From: Agrobacterium tumefaciens
GTDB taxonomy: Bacteria; Pseudomonadota; Alphaproteobacteria; Rhizobiales; Rhizobiaceae
DNA: 64,000 nucleotides
NCBI GenBank assembly: GCA_025560025.1
Contig: CP048485.1
Location: 2,647,501 to 2,711,500, forward strand
Direction of reading: 5' to 3'
Made by a program: the position numbers and the translations under genes. This document shows, piece after piece, positions 43,085-51,966 of the stretch. The notes beneath the pieces are model-generated. The model searched no databases. It was not told where the DNA came from and saw only the letters and a list, made by a program, of their open reading frames with translations. Every line of letters starts with the position of its first letter. The stretch's first letter is position 1.

Positions 43085-43840
43085 TTAGAGGGGTCTGCTT
43101 GCAAGAATGGTACGGGCTTTTTCCAGATCGTGCGGCGTATCGACGCCAAGCGGCACGGAGCGGACGATTTCAGCATCGATGCGCATGCCGGCTTCCAGTG
43201 CGCGCAGCTGTTCCAGCCGCTCGCGTTTCTCCAGCGGCGATGGCGGAAGGCTCACGAATGTCTCGAGTGCTGCGCGGCGATAGGTGTAAAGCCCGATATG
43301 GTGATAAAGCGGCCCGTCACCGTAAGGCGCGGTCGCGCGGGTAAAATAAAGCGCGCGCAATCGCGTCTCGGAAAGCGGGCTGCCGACGACTTTCACGACG
43401 TTCGGATTGGTTTTTTCTTCCTCGTCGGTGATTTCGACCGTCAGCGTCGCAATGTCGACGGCAGGATTTTCCAGCGGGCGCAGCGAAGCGCGGATTGTTT
43501 CCGCCTCAATCGTCGGAAGGTCGCCCTGAACATTGATGACATATTCGGCCTTGCCATAGGGGTCGGCCTTCTGCAAAGCCTCGAAAATGCGGTCAGAACC
43601 GGACTGGTGGTCGTCGCGCGTCATCATCACATCGAAACCGGCATTTTTCACGGCCGAAAAAACCTGTTCGTCATCCACCGCGACGACGATTCGCTCGGCC
43701 CCTGCTTCACGTGCCCTCAGCGCAACCTGCACGATCATCGGCTTGCCGCCAATGTCCGCGAGCGGCTTGCCGGGCAGGCGTGTGGATGCCATCCGCGCCG
43801 GTATGAGGACGACAGCTTTCTCGAAATCCCGATTCTTCAT
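43085..43840 (-). CDS. kdsB: CMP-KDO synthetase (3-deoxy-manno-octulosonate cytidylyltransferase)
   Basis: A 251-residue enzyme that activates KDO with CTP for lipopolysaccharide inner-core synthesis. The nucleotide-binding start [20 protein letters not shown], then [17 protein letters not shown] near residue 75 and [12 protein letters not shown] near 100 are signatures of KdsB. Operonic with pheA; the pair kdsB-pheA is typical in rhizobia. Confidence 0.96.
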   Translation of the reverse strand: MKNRDFEKAVVLIPARMASTRLPGKPLADIGGKPMIVQVALRAREAGAERIVVAVDDEQVFSAVKNAGFDVMMTRDDHQSGSDRIFEALQKADPYGKAEYVINVQGDLPTIEAETIRASLRPLENPAVDIATLTVEITDEEEKTNPNVVKVVGSPLSETRLRALYFTRATAPYGDGPLYHHIGLYTYRRAALETFVSLPPSPLEKRERLEQLRALEAGMRIDAEIVRSVPLGVDTPHDLEKARTILASRPL

Positions 43841-43991
43841 CCGACACCCTTCAAATCCCGCCCGAAAAGTGTCAAAACGTCACGGTGTGGGGAGCATTAT
43901 TCAAGTTGCGCAGGCTGTGCAAAAGCCATAGCTTTCGAGCAATTTCAAGATGCCCGTTATATATAGAGCGGATGCGAGGGAGCGCGTTTAG

Positions 43992-44567
43992 ATGAATTCT
44001 TATGTAAATATGGGCGTTGGGGCGCTTTTGGGCACGGTTTTCGTCCTGATGTCGGTGTCAATTGCGTCTGAGGGCATTTTCCATGCGCCCGCGCCCGAAA
44101 AGGAAGGTTACGCCATTGCTGCGGCAGAGGGTGGCGGCGAAGCAGGTGGCGGAGAAACCGCTGCCGCGGCGACGCCGATCGCACAATTGCTTGCGAACGC
44201 CGACGCCGCCAAGGGCGAGACGGTCTTCAAGAAGTGTACGAGCTGTCATACCGGAGAGAGTGGTGGTGCAAACAAGGTCGGCCCCAATCTCTTCGATATC
44301 GTCAACCGGCCGATCGCCAGCCATGAAGGTTTCAGCTACTCCGCGGGGATGAAGGATTTCTCCAAGGGCGGTTCCGTGCATTGGGACTACGATCATCTCA
44401 GCTTCTTCCTCGAAGCTCCCAAGAAACACGTTCCCGGCACGGCCATGGGCTTTGCGGGTGTGAAGAAGGAAACGGAACGCGCCGATCTCATCGCCTATCT
44501 GCGCACGCTGTCGGCAAACCCGGCGCCGCTGCCGGATCCGGCTGCCGCTCCCGCGCCGACGAACTGA
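43992..44567 (+). CDS. cycM: Membrane-anchored c-type cytochrome (CycM-like)
   Basis: A 191-residue cytochrome with an uncleaved N-terminal anchor ([19 protein letters not shown]) and an Ala/Gly-rich linker. A class I haem c domain has CTSCH at about residues 80-84, with axial Met in PGTAMGFAG near 155. In Bradyrhizobium CycM carries electrons from the bc1 complex to the aa3 oxidase, and the same role is inferred here. A terminator at 44586-44617 closes it. Confidence 0.9.
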   Translation: MNSYVNMGVGALLGTVFVLMSVSIASEGIFHAPAPEKEGYAIAAAEGGGEAGGGETAAAATPIAQLLANADAAKGETVFKKCTSCHTGESGGANKVGPNLFDIVNRPIASHEGFSYSAGMKDFSKGGSVHWDYDHLSFFLEAPKKHVPGTAMGFAGVKKETERADLIAYLRTLSANPAPLPDPAAAPAPTN

Positions 44568-44585
44568 CGAATTCATGTTTCATGA

Positions 44586-44617
44586 AAAAAGCCCGGCAGC
44601 GATGCCGGGCTTTTTTG
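44586..44617. terminator. Bidirectional intrinsic terminator
   Basis: AGCCCGGC-AGCGAT-GCCGGGCT forms an 8-bp stem flanked by AAAAAA on the left and TTTTTT on the right. It can serve both cycM on the forward strand and the convergent sugar transferase on the reverse strand. Confidence 0.9.
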
Positions 44618-44646
44618 CTTCTGGCGTGCATCCGGCGTTTGAAAGG

Positions 44647-45375
44647 TCAGAAACCCTTGCCGCCGCGCAATTCGGAAATGACCGTCCCGACCATGATCTT
44701 GATATCCAGCCAGACCGAAAAATTCTCGACGTAATAAAGATCGGAAACGATCCGTGCGCGCGCCTTGTCACTGCGGTCGGTCGGGCCGCGCAATCCCCGC
44801 ATCTGGGCAAGACCGGTAATGCCCGGCCGCACCCGGTGCCGCATGTGGTAGTGGGGAACAAGGTCCTCATAAAGACGGCCAGCCGCCAGCATGCCGATGG
44901 CATGGCAGCGTGGGCCGACCAAAGACATGTCGCCTTTCAGCACGTTAATGAGCTGCGGCAGCTCATCGATATTCGTACGGCGGAGAACGGCGCCGATACG
45001 TGTTATCCGCGGATCGTTCTTCACCGTTTGTGCCACGCCGGTGGCGTCGCCCAGCTCGGTTCTCATCGAGCGAAATTTATAGACGCGGATTTTCCGGCCG
45101 TTCATGCCCCAGCGGACCTGCGAGAACAGGACCGGCCCCTTGCTGTCGAATTTCACCAGAACCGCAACGGTCAGCAGGACCGGGGCGAGTGCAACAAGGG
45201 CGATGGACGCCCCTGCAATGTCGATTGTTCTTTTGAGTGCGAACTGGCCGCGCTGGAACGCCGAGATATTACTTTCCAAAACGGAAGGTTGCGTTTCCGA
45301 AGCTTCAAAAGTGGCTGCCGTGGAATAGGGAGCGCCGTAAAAAACGGCATGCGATGAGCCTTTAGTACCCAGCAT
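44647..45375 (-). CDS. Polyprenyl-phosphate hexose-1-phosphate transferase (ExoY/UppE-like)
   Basis: A 242-residue bacterial sugar transferase that starts polysaccharide repeat units by moving a sugar phosphate to undecaprenyl phosphate. One membrane helix ([20 protein letters not shown]) is followed by the catalytic domain: [31 protein letters not shown], and [12 protein letters not shown]. From memory, this gene in A. tumefaciens (Atu0102) acts redundantly with UppE in the unipolar polysaccharide. I took the ATG at 45375 rather than a TTG at 45408 because the TTG has no ribosome site. A near-CtrA box lies at 45431-45446. Confidence 0.88.
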   Translation of the reverse strand: MLGTKGSSHAVFYGAPYSTAATFEASETQPSVLESNISAFQRGQFALKRTIDIAGASIALVALAPVLLTVAVLVKFDSKGPVLFSQVRWGMNGRKIRVYKFRSMRTELGDATGVAQTVKNDPRITRIGAVLRRTNIDELPQLINVLKGDMSLVGPRCHAIGMLAAGRLYEDLVPHYHMRHRVRPGITGLAQMRGLRGPTDRSDKARARIVSDLYYVENFSVWLDIKIMVGTVISELRGGKGF

Positions 45376-45664
45376 AATATAGAGCCCTGAAAAGTTATTC
45401 TGAAACAAGAAAATTAATTTATATGAACGATTAATAATTCATTTACCGTAAAAAGTCATCCGAAATGTAACCGTCTTTGCGCAAATGGCAATCTACGGTT
45501 AATGCGTCTGCACGCATATGTTGCGAGCCGAGCGCCATCGCCGCCCGTGGCTGCGGATCGGATGTCATCAAGCCTTTGGAAAGGGTGAGTGGCCAGCCGG
45601 CGGTGAGATCATCGATACCGCTCGCCGTCCCAGGAAATCGGTCTGCCGGTGACCTGAAAAGTGG

Positions 45665-47965
45665 TCAGTTCCCCATCAATATATCAAGCAGGGTCGTCTG
45701 CTTCGGCCCGGATGTGGCGGGCGCCTGACCGCCGATATCTGCGGGCGGCACGGGTCCATTTCCGGCTGAGTAGCCGGGTTCCATGTCGCGTGAGGGAATG
45801 TTTGTCGGCGGCATGGGCGCACCCGGCTGACCGGCGTTTGGCGAAACGGGTGCCTCGGGATAGGCGCGGCTATTTGTGGAGCCTCCGCCAAGCGCATTGG
45901 AAATGATGTCGCCGATAGAGGAGGGCGCGTTTTCAGGTGCCGGCTGCTGCATTTCCCCAAGCGATGGTACATTGCCAGCGCCAAGCCCGAAGAGGGGCGA
46001 CGGCGAGAGCCCGGAATGGGCGGCAGTCATGAAATCCTTCCAGGCCTTTGCCGGCAACCCGCCGCCGGTGACCTTTTTCATCGACGTGCCATCGTCATTG
46101 CCGAACCAGACGCCGGTGGTCAGGTTGCTTGTATAACCGACAAAAAGTGCGTCGCGGAAAGACTGCGTCGTGCCGGATTTTCCGGCCGCCTGCCAGCCCT
46201 GCAGGCGCGCGGCCTTTCCGGTGCCTTCGGTGATGACGCGCGACAACATGCCATTCATGGTCGCGGCGATCTCTTCGCTCAGCACGCGCGGCGGATTGTC
46301 GTATTTGTTTTCATAGAGCACCTTGCCGTCTGCGTCGGTGATGCGCTTGACGATATGGGGTGTTGCCTTGTAGCCGCCATTCATGAAGGGGGCGTAGGAG
46401 GCGGTCAGCTCCATCAGCGATACTTCCGAGGTGCCGAGCGCGATGGAAGCATTGTTCTGCAGCTCCGATTCGATGCCCATGCGATGTGCCACCTGGGTCA
46501 CGCGATCAGGACCGACTTCCATCACCAGCTGCGCGGCAATGGTGTTCAGCGAGTTGGCGAGCGCCGTGGCAAGCGTGACTTCGCCACGATATTTCTTCTC
46601 GTAGTTTTCCGGTGTCCAGTTTCCGATGCGGACCGGGCCGTCATTGCGAATGGTGTAAGGTGTAAGCCCCGATTCGAGCGCGGCGACGTAAACGAAAGGC
46701 TTGAATGCCGAGCCGGGTTGCCGTTTCGCCTTGGCGGCGCGGTTGAACTGGCTTTCGGCATAATCCGCCCCGCCCACCACGGCCCGGATCGCGCCTGTAC
46801 CATCGATGGAAACCAGAGCTGCCTGCGAGGCGCCCTGCTTCTTGCCGTCGCCCTGCAGAACATGGCTCAGCGCTTTTTCCGCGTCGCGTTCGAGATTGGG
46901 GTCGATGGTCGTGTCGACGACGATGTCCTGCTTGACGTCGCCAATCAGGCCGCGAACTTCCTCCAGCACCATATCGGCGGCATAATGCTCGGCGCCGGAC
47001 CAGAAACGTTTGGCCTTGGTCGGCGGCTGCGACATGGCGGTCTTGATCTCGTCATCGGTGATGAAGCCGACATCGCGCATGGATTGCAGAACGACCTGCG
47101 CCCGCTGTTCCGCTGCCTGCGGGTCGCGCGCCGGTGAAAGGCGCGAAGGCGCTTTGAGAAGCCCGGCAAGTGTTGCGGCTTCACCAAGATTAACGTCGCG
47201 TGCGGATTTGTTGAAGTAGCGCCGGGAGGCGGCTTCAACACCATAGGCGTTGGACCCGAAATAGACGCGATTGAGATACATCGCGAGGATCTGGTCCTTG
47301 GTGTATTTATGCTCCAGCCAGAAGGACAACAGCACTTCCTGAACCTTGCGCTCAAGCGTTCGGTCGGGCGAAAGGAAGAGGTTTTTCGCCAGCTGCTGCG
47401 TCAGCGTCGAGCCGCCCTGCACGGTCCGCCCCGTCAGCACATTGGTGACGATGGCGCGCCCAAGACCAAGGGGATCAACCCCGAAATGCGAATAGAACCG
47501 CCGGTCCTCGATCGCCATCACCGCTTGCGGTATGTACGGCGACATGTCTTCGAGCGCGAGGGCCTCGCCACCCGTGGTGCCGCGATTGGCAAGCACGCTG
47601 CCGTTCACTGACACAATCTTCACATTCGGCGGGCGTTCGGGAATGGACCAGCTGCTGGCGCTCGGCATGCGCGCGCCATAATAAAAGACCAGACCGGCAA
47701 TGCCGATCCCACCCCAGATGCCAAGCACGATGCACCAGTAAATCAGGGAACGGATCATGCCCGTCGGGCCACGGCCGGAACTGCGGCTGCGCTTCTCCCT
47801 TTTTTGCGATTTGGCGCGACCGCTGGCCGGCTTTGATTTCTTGGCAGGCTGTTTCGCTGTTCCGCTGATACGCTCGCTGGCATCGAGGCGCAGGTCATCG
47901 CCGGACTCGTGGAAATCCCCGAAGGAAGGTTCTACCCGTTCGCGTGATTTGCCCTTGCCTGCCAT
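45665..47965 (-). CDS. Class A penicillin-binding protein (PBP1A-like)
   Basis: A 766-residue bifunctional peptidoglycan synthase. The first 70 or so residues are basic and cytoplasmic, then a membrane helix (WCIVLGIWGGIGIAGLVFYY). A GT51 glycosyltransferase domain follows (EDRRFYSHFGVDPLGLGRA near residue 150; GGSTLTQQLAKNLFLS near 188). The transpeptidase has SAFK near 420, SLN near 470 and KSGTTQ near 597. The C-terminal tail beyond 690 is Pro/Gly/Ser-rich and low-complexity. It stands alone; 45409-45664 and 47966-48113 hold no recognisable gene. Confidence 0.94.
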   Translation of the reverse strand: MAGKGKSRERVEPSFGDFHESGDDLRLDASERISGTAKQPAKKSKPASGRAKSQKREKRSRSSGRGPTGMIRSLIYWCIVLGIWGGIGIAGLVFYYGARMPSASSWSIPERPPNVKIVSVNGSVLANRGTTGGEALALEDMSPYIPQAVMAIEDRRFYSHFGVDPLGLGRAIVTNVLTGRTVQGGSTLTQQLAKNLFLSPDRTLERKVQEVLLSFWLEHKYTKDQILAMYLNRVYFGSNAYGVEAASRRYFNKSARDVNLGEAATLAGLLKAPSRLSPARDPQAAEQRAQVVLQSMRDVGFITDDEIKTAMSQPPTKAKRFWSGAEHYAADMVLEEVRGLIGDVKQDIVVDTTIDPNLERDAEKALSHVLQGDGKKQGASQAALVSIDGTGAIRAVVGGADYAESQFNRAAKAKRQPGSAFKPFVYVAALESGLTPYTIRNDGPVRIGNWTPENYEKKYRGEVTLATALANSLNTIAAQLVMEVGPDRVTQVAHRMGIESELQNNASIALGTSEVSLMELTASYAPFMNGGYKATPHIVKRITDADGKVLYENKYDNPPRVLSEEIAATMNGMLSRVITEGTGKAARLQGWQAAGKSGTTQSFRDALFVGYTSNLTTGVWFGNDDGTSMKKVTGGGLPAKAWKDFMTAAHSGLSPSPLFGLGAGNVPSLGEMQQPAPENAPSSIGDIISNALGGGSTNSRAYPEAPVSPNAGQPGAPMPPTNIPSRDMEPGYSAGNGPVPPADIGGQAPATSGPKQTTLLDILMGN

Positions 47966-48113
47966 TCAGCCGAAGTCGCTCCTTATTCGCGAAACCGCGC
48001 GCATCCCACCATGGATTTGAGGCTTCTATGCCTGCGCGATCCTTAATCCAGGATGAAGAGTTTAAATGCGGCAATTTAAGGCGGGGTTAAGTCCTGAAAG
48101 GATCAAATCGGCG

Positions 48114-48572
48114 TCATTGGCAGACGTCGACCCATTCCGCCCGCGTCAGTCGCGCCATCACGTCAGGTGAAATCCGCACCGCCGCATTGGTGGCGCCGGC
48201 TGCCGGAACCACCTCGGTGTAGTTTTTGAGAGAGATGTCGCAAAACACCGGAAGCGGCGAGGGCAACCCGAAAGGGCAGACGCCACCAACGGGATGGCTG
48301 GTTACCGCAACCACCTCTTCAGGTCCGAGCATGCGCGGTTTGGCGCCGAAATGATCGCGGAATTTGCGGTTGTCCAGCCGTTTCGTGCCGGCGGCGACCA
48401 CGAGAAGAATGGTGTCGCCCGCTTTCAGGCAAATCGTTTTGGCGATCTGGTCTGGATCGACGCCGTGTGCTTCGGCAGCCAGCGCAACCGTCGCCGAACT
48501 CGCTTCGGTTTCGATCACGGCCACTTCAGGTGACTTCTCGGTGAAAAAGGCTCGGACGGATTCTATAGTCAT
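48114..48572 (-). CDS. YbaK/EbsC-type aminoacyl-tRNA deacylase
   Basis: A 152-residue stand-alone editing-domain protein of the YbaK/ProXp family, which removes wrongly attached amino acids from tRNA. Characteristic segments are DQIAKTICLK near residue 39 with the functional Lys, and VTSHPVGGVCPFGLPSPLPV near 90. Which mischarged tRNA it clears cannot be told from sequence. Confidence 0.88.
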   Translation of the reverse strand: MTIESVRAFFTEKSPEVAVIETEASSATVALAAEAHGVDPDQIAKTICLKAGDTILLVVAAGTKRLDNRKFRDHFGAKPRMLGPEEVVAVTSHPVGGVCPFGLPSPLPVFCDISLKNYTEVVPAAGATNAAVRISPDVMARLTRAEWVDVCQ

Positions 48573-48694
48573 GCGTATTTATTAGGCGGTAAGCGGAGAG
48601 GCTTCAAGATGCCACCAGATAGCTATGCATTTTGCGCAATGCTGCGCTGCAATGAATCGTCTGTTTTTTGAGCGGGTATCCTGTAAATTCAAAT

Positions 48695-48811
48695 CATCGA
48701 AGCGACGCACTCCTCCTCCCAGCGTCGCCCGATTGGACTGACAATACTCCTCCTCCCAATTGTCAGTCAGTTTCAAGAACCCGGCGCACCTCCTCCCGCG
48801 CCGGGTTTTTG
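48695..48811 (+). ncRNA. CUCCUCCC-loop small RNA (cuckoo / alpha-r14 / NfeR1-like)
   Basis: Three consecutive hairpins each expose an anti-Shine-Dalgarno motif: GCGACGC/GCGTCGC around ACTCCTCCTCCCA (48702-48728); GACTGACAAT/ATTGTCAGTC around ACTCCTCCTCCCA-like loop (48736-48768); and ACCCGGCGC/GCGCCGGGT around ACCTCCTCCC (48779-48806), the last followed by TTTTT as terminator. This matches the alphaproteobacterial cuckoo RNA family, to which Sinorhizobium NfeR1 and Rhodobacter CcsR RNAs belong. These sRNAs act on mRNAs by pairing at ribosome sites. The 5' end is estimated. Confidence 0.88.
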
Positions 48812-48884
48812 CTGTTTAAGGGCTTGTTTCCCGCGCCTTTCATTTTCCGTTGGTTCACAAAGCTCGTCCGGTTTTTCAAAGAAA

Positions 48885-48913
48885 CTTGACTTTTCGCCCC
48901 TGCCAACCTAGGT
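48885..48913 (+). promoter_or_regulatory. Predicted promoter of the cold-shock gene
   Basis: CTTGAC (48885-48890), a 17-nt spacer and CTAGGT (48908-48913) fit the alphaproteobacterial sigma-70 pattern. Transcription from about 48920 would give the cold-shock gene a leader of about 130 nt; long structured leaders are typical of cold-shock mRNAs. Confidence 0.6.
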
Positions 48914-49051
48914 GTTCGCCCATCGATATTTGTTTGACGACCAGAGCTTCGGCACCTTTTTGAGGTGCGCACGACGATCTTTCCTTCAAATTCGACCCAA
49001 GACCGCACTGCGTGCAGTGCAAATACAATTTGCCAACGGAAGGAAATCGTT

Positions 49052-49261
49052 ATGGCGACTGGTACAGTAAAGTGGTTCAACGCAACCAAGGGCTACGGCT
49101 TCATTCAGCCTGACGACGGTTCGCAGGACGTCTTCGTTCACATCTCCGCAGTTGAGCGCGCTGGTCTGACCGCCCTCAACGACGGTCAGAAGCTCTCCTA
49201 CGAGCTGATGCAGGATCGTCGCTCGGGCAAGATGTCCGCAGGCAACCTCGTTGCTGCCTGA
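49052..49261 (+). CDS. Cold-shock domain protein (CspA family)
   Basis: A 69-residue single cold-shock domain protein, a nucleic acid chaperone. It carries both RNA-binding motifs, KGYGFIQPD (RNP1) and VFVHIS (RNP2), after the standard MATGTVKWFNATKGYG start. GGAAGGAAA precedes the ATG; upstream in-frame codons belong to the leader. Which of several csp paralogues it is cannot be decided here. Confidence 0.97.
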   Translation: MATGTVKWFNATKGYGFIQPDDGSQDVFVHISAVERAGLTALNDGQKLSYELMQDRRSGKMSAGNLVAA

Positions 49262-49302
49262 TTAAGCGCTCTGGCCCTGAGGGGCCATTGACATCAAATG
49301 AA

Positions 49303-49327
49303 AGGCCGGATTTTTCCGGCCTTTTTC
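49303..49327 (+). terminator. Intrinsic terminator of the cold-shock gene
   Basis: AAGGCCGGA-TTT-TCCGGCCTT forms a stem followed by TTTC and further T residues. A smaller TGGCCC/GGGCCA stem sits ahead of it at 49272-49287. Confidence 0.88.
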
Positions 49328-49453
49328 TTTTGCGGAGACCACCTGCAACCGACCGGTCTTGAAAAAGGCAGGTCGCATACCAATATAGGGTTCAACGGTG
49401 TTCCGGACAGGAACCGTCAGGCTGGCATGTCTAAAAGTGCCGCTGTTGTCGCG

Positions 49454-49469
49454 TTAACCAAAGATTAAC
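49454..49469. promoter_or_regulatory. Perfect CtrA-box match upstream of small RNA B
   Basis: TTAA-CCAAAGA-TTAAC is an exact fit to the CtrA site TTAA-N7-TTAAC known from Caulobacter and rhizobia. It lies about 30-50 nt upstream of the likely 5' end of the sRNA candidate, where it could overlap the promoter. Confidence 0.6.
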
Positions 49470-49499
49470 CGAAACAGCTGATCCTGATGGTGAAAGCAG

Positions 49500-49618
49500 C
49501 GTCGACACGATCGACGCGCTCAGGAACATCAGACCGTTTGAACGCTTTGACCACGGATGTACTGGCACTGACGAAAAAACGGATGGAAAGGTCGGGCTTG
49601 CCCGGCCTTTTTGTTTTT
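49500..49618 (+). ncRNA. Candidate small RNA B (core shared with small RNA A)
   Basis: The 414-nt gap between the csp gene and the peptidase gene contains ACCGTTTGAACGCTTTGA and then CCACGGATGTACTGGC (49551-49566), AACGGATGG, and an intrinsic terminator GGTCGGG-CTTG-CCCGGCC followed by TTTTTGTTTTTGG (49590-49618). Core, AACGGAT box and terminator tail all match the element at 20798-20863. It may be a suhB/MmgR-like sRNA; that name is from memory and unverified. The 5' end is estimated. Confidence 0.72.
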
Positions 49619-49675
49619 GGCGTCCAAAAACAAAATGAGGAGGCGTCGGATAGCCGGCGCCCCCTCTCTATTTGA

Positions 49676-51067
49676 TTACTTCGCTGCGAGCGCGTCGAGA
49701 ATGCGCACCCAAGAGCGGATGCCCTTGTGGAAAGACTGCAGGTCGTATTTTTCATTCGGCGAATGAATGCGGTCATCGGTAAGGCCAAAACCGACGAGCA
49801 GCGAATCCATGCCCAGCATCTTCTGGAAATCGCCGACGATCGGGATCGAGCCCCCCATGCCGATCACGACGGCGGGTTTGGGCCACTCTTCCGAAAGCGC
49901 ATTCTTGGCCTTCGTCAGGACGGGTGAATCATAGGAAAGCTGGATGGCCGGCGATGCGCCGTGCTCATGAAACTCTACCGAGCAATCCGCCGGGATTTTC
50001 GAGCGGACATAGGCCCGGAAACTCTCACGGATGGCTGCCGGGTTCTGCTCTCCAACGAGGCGGAAAGAAATCTTGGCGGAGGCCTTGGCGGCGATCACGG
50101 TCTTGAAGCCGTCGCCGGTATAGCCGCCGATAATGCCGTTTACCTCCGCCGTCGGACGCGCCCAGGTCTGCTCCAGCACGGAGCGACCCTTTTCGCCGGA
50201 AGGTACTGAAAGGCCGACCTCACCGAGGAAGGCCTCTGCACTGCGGCCCAGCGTTTCCCAGGAGGCCTTGATATTGGCAGGGGTTTCCTCCACGCCATCG
50301 TAGAAGCCGGCAAGTGTCACCCGGCCGGTCTCGTCATGCAGGCCGGCGAGAATATCGGTCAGGATGTGGATGGGATTTGCGGCAGCGCCACCGAAAAGGC
50401 CGGAATGCAGATCGCGGTCGGCTGCAGTGATGACGATCTCCTCGCCGACCAGGCCACGAAGGGCAGCGGCAATGGCGGGCGTATCGCGGTCCCACATGCC
50501 GGTATCACACACTAGCGCGTAGTCGGCCTTCAATTCATCGGCATTGGCTTCAAGAAACGGCTTCAGGGACGGTGAGCCGGATTCTTCCTCGCCTTCGAAA
50601 AGAATGGTGACGCGCACCGGCAGGCCGCCATTGACCGCCTTATAGGCGCGGCAGGCTTCCACGAATGTCATGAGCTGGCCCTTGTCGTCAGCCGTCCCGC
50701 GCCCGGTGATCACCTGCCGGCCAGCGCCGATATCCTTCACGGCAGGCTCGAACGGATCATTTTCCCAGAGATTGAGCGGATCGACCGGCTGCACATCGTA
50801 ATGGCCGTAGAAAAGCACATGTGGTGCGTCTTTCGTGGCTGCGTCGTGATGCGCCACCACCATCGGATGGCCGGCCGTATCGCGAACGGAGGCTTCAAAA
50901 CCCAATGAGGAAAGGCTTCTCACCAGCCATTCCGCCGCCTTGCGGCATTCCGCCTTGTAAGCAGGGTCCGTGGAAATCGACGGAATGCGTACGAGTTCGA
51001 ACAGCCGCTCGAGGCTGGAGGTAAGGTTGTCGTCCGCCGTGGAAAGAATGGGGGAAACGTCTGTCAT
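49676..51067 (-). CDS. M20-family metallopeptidase (dipeptidase)
   Basis: A 463-residue zinc-dependent peptidase of the M20/M25/M40 family. The metal-binding motif VLFYGHYDVQPVDPLNLWEN (near residue 86) and the catalytic FEGEEESGSPSL (near 152) are clear, as is VCDTGMWDRDTPAIAAALRG with a further ligand. A dimerisation domain is inserted between about 200 and 350. Likely a cytoplasmic dipeptidase or carboxypeptidase; the substrate is unknown. AGGA before the ATG at 51067 favours it over one five codons upstream. Confidence 0.92.
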   Translation of the reverse strand: MTDVSPILSTADDNLTSSLERLFELVRIPSISTDPAYKAECRKAAEWLVRSLSSLGFEASVRDTAGHPMVVAHHDAATKDAPHVLFYGHYDVQPVDPLNLWENDPFEPAVKDIGAGRQVITGRGTADDKGQLMTFVEACRAYKAVNGGLPVRVTILFEGEEESGSPSLKPFLEANADELKADYALVCDTGMWDRDTPAIAAALRGLVGEEIVITAADRDLHSGLFGGAAANPIHILTDILAGLHDETGRVTLAGFYDGVEETPANIKASWETLGRSAEAFLGEVGLSVPSGEKGRSVLEQTWARPTAEVNGIIGGYTGDGFKTVIAAKASAKISFRLVGEQNPAAIRESFRAYVRSKIPADCSVEFHEHGASPAIQLSYDSPVLTKAKNALSEEWPKPAVVIGMGGSIPIVGDFQKMLGMDSLLVGFGLTDDRIHSPNEKYDLQSFHKGIRSWVRILDALAAK

Positions 51068-51189
51068 CGCTGATCCTGTCATGTCTGTCGTGACCCGGCG
51101 ATAAGACGAAACATCCGGGCATCGCGCATCGCGGGAAACAAGGGGCAGGCGTGCCGTGAATCGGCAAACGCGCAGCCGCCGGAACGATA

Positions 51190-51240
51190 GAGCAGTTCGA
51201 GAAAACTGCGAAGCGGTTTTCCGCCCGGAACCCGGCTATC
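51190..51240. repeat. Fragment related to the RIME-like repeat
   Basis: GAAAACTGCGAAGCGGTTTT and CCGCCCGGAA match parts of the repeat at 26085-26100 (GTGAAGCGGATTTCCGCCCG). It lies in the 216-nt gap between the peptidase and MarR genes, which otherwise shows no gene. Confidence 0.45.
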
Positions 51241-51283
51241 TCGGCGACGGAAGGCTCGGCAGCAGGGAGGCGAATTTGGGGCG

Positions 51284-51718
51284 CTATTTCGCTTTCTTGG
51301 CGCTGTCGATCGCCCGGCGCATATATTCCAGCAGAAGCTGTTTTTCAAAACGCCGGAAATCCTTAAGCAGCGCGTCCTCTGTCGCCTCTGAGGCGGCGAT
51401 GGCGTTCGCCTCCAGATCCCGGCCGCGCTGCGTCAGTTCGATGATCTGGGCACGGCGGTCGCTTGGATGGGATTTGCGGATGATCAGCCCGTCACGCTCC
51501 ATGCGCGCAAGCGTATTGGCGAGTGTTGCCTGTTCGATGTCGATTCTATCAAGCAATTGCCGCTGCGTCAGGCCTTCCTCATGCCAAAGCTCGATGAGAA
51601 TCGGGAATTGCCCGGGAGAGAAACCCAGCGCGGCGGCTCGCTTCTGGAGCGCCATGGTGAATTCCCTTGCCATTCTCGCAGCGAGATAGATCGCCGATTC
51701 GTCCCGGGAAAAACCCAT
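51284..51718 (-). CDS. MarR-family transcriptional regulator
   Basis: A 144-residue winged-helix regulator. The recognition region LTQRQLLDRIDIEQATLANT (about residues 49-68) and the wing GLIIRKSHPSDRRAQIIELT (near 77) are typical of MarR. The ATG at 51718 begins MGFSRDESAIYLA; upstream in-frame sequence overlaps the operator region. The perfect palindrome at 51770-51783 is a likely autoregulatory site. Its regulon and ligand are unknown; adjacent genes give no strong hint. Confidence 0.88.
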   Translation of the reverse strand: MGFSRDESAIYLAARMAREFTMALQKRAAALGFSPGQFPILIELWHEEGLTQRQLLDRIDIEQATLANTLARMERDGLIIRKSHPSDRRAQIIELTQRGRDLEANAIAASEATEDALLKDFRRFEKQLLLEYMRRAIDSAKKAK

Positions 51719-51769
51719 TCGTCTGTCCGTAAACTTCGTAGCCGGCGCATTCCGCGCGATTTCGATAGT

Positions 51770-51783
51770 GCGATATATATCGC
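51770..51783. promoter_or_regulatory. Palindromic operator candidate for the MarR regulator
   Basis: GCGATATATATCGC is a perfect 14-bp palindrome, with partly symmetric flanks (ATAGT and ATGAT). It is about 52 bp upstream of the marR start, where MarR proteins usually bind to repress their own genes. Confidence 0.65.
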
Positions 51784-51815
51784 ATGATATGTTTAGGCCA
51801 GTCCGAAACACGGCA

Positions 51816-51966
51816 CAAAATAAAACCGCCATGGCCGGGAGGGGTCGGCCATGGCGGTCATATTGGAGGACAAAGGCCCGGAGAGGGGGAAAGGCCTTTG
51901 TCCGGTCTGATGCGGCGGGGGACGAGCCTACAATCAGACTACGGCGTGATCAGGCGCCGTCCCCTA
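51816..51966 (-). ncRNA. Candidate small RNA C with pyrimidine-rich anti-Shine-Dalgarno loops
   Basis: On the reverse strand: GGGGACG/CGTCCCC (51958-51964 with 51918-51924); then the perfect 11-bp stem GGACAAAGGCC/GGCCTTTGTCC with loop TTTCCCCCTCTCCG (51868-51903); then the perfect 12-bp stem CCGCCATGGCCG/CGGCCATGGCGG with loop ACCCCTCC (51826-51857), followed by TTTTATTTTG. A TTGAAA hexamer at 51991-51996 and CATTTC at 51968-51973 are 17 nt apart, placing the start at the first hairpin. There is no coding potential. I do not recognise the family. Confidence 0.7.
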
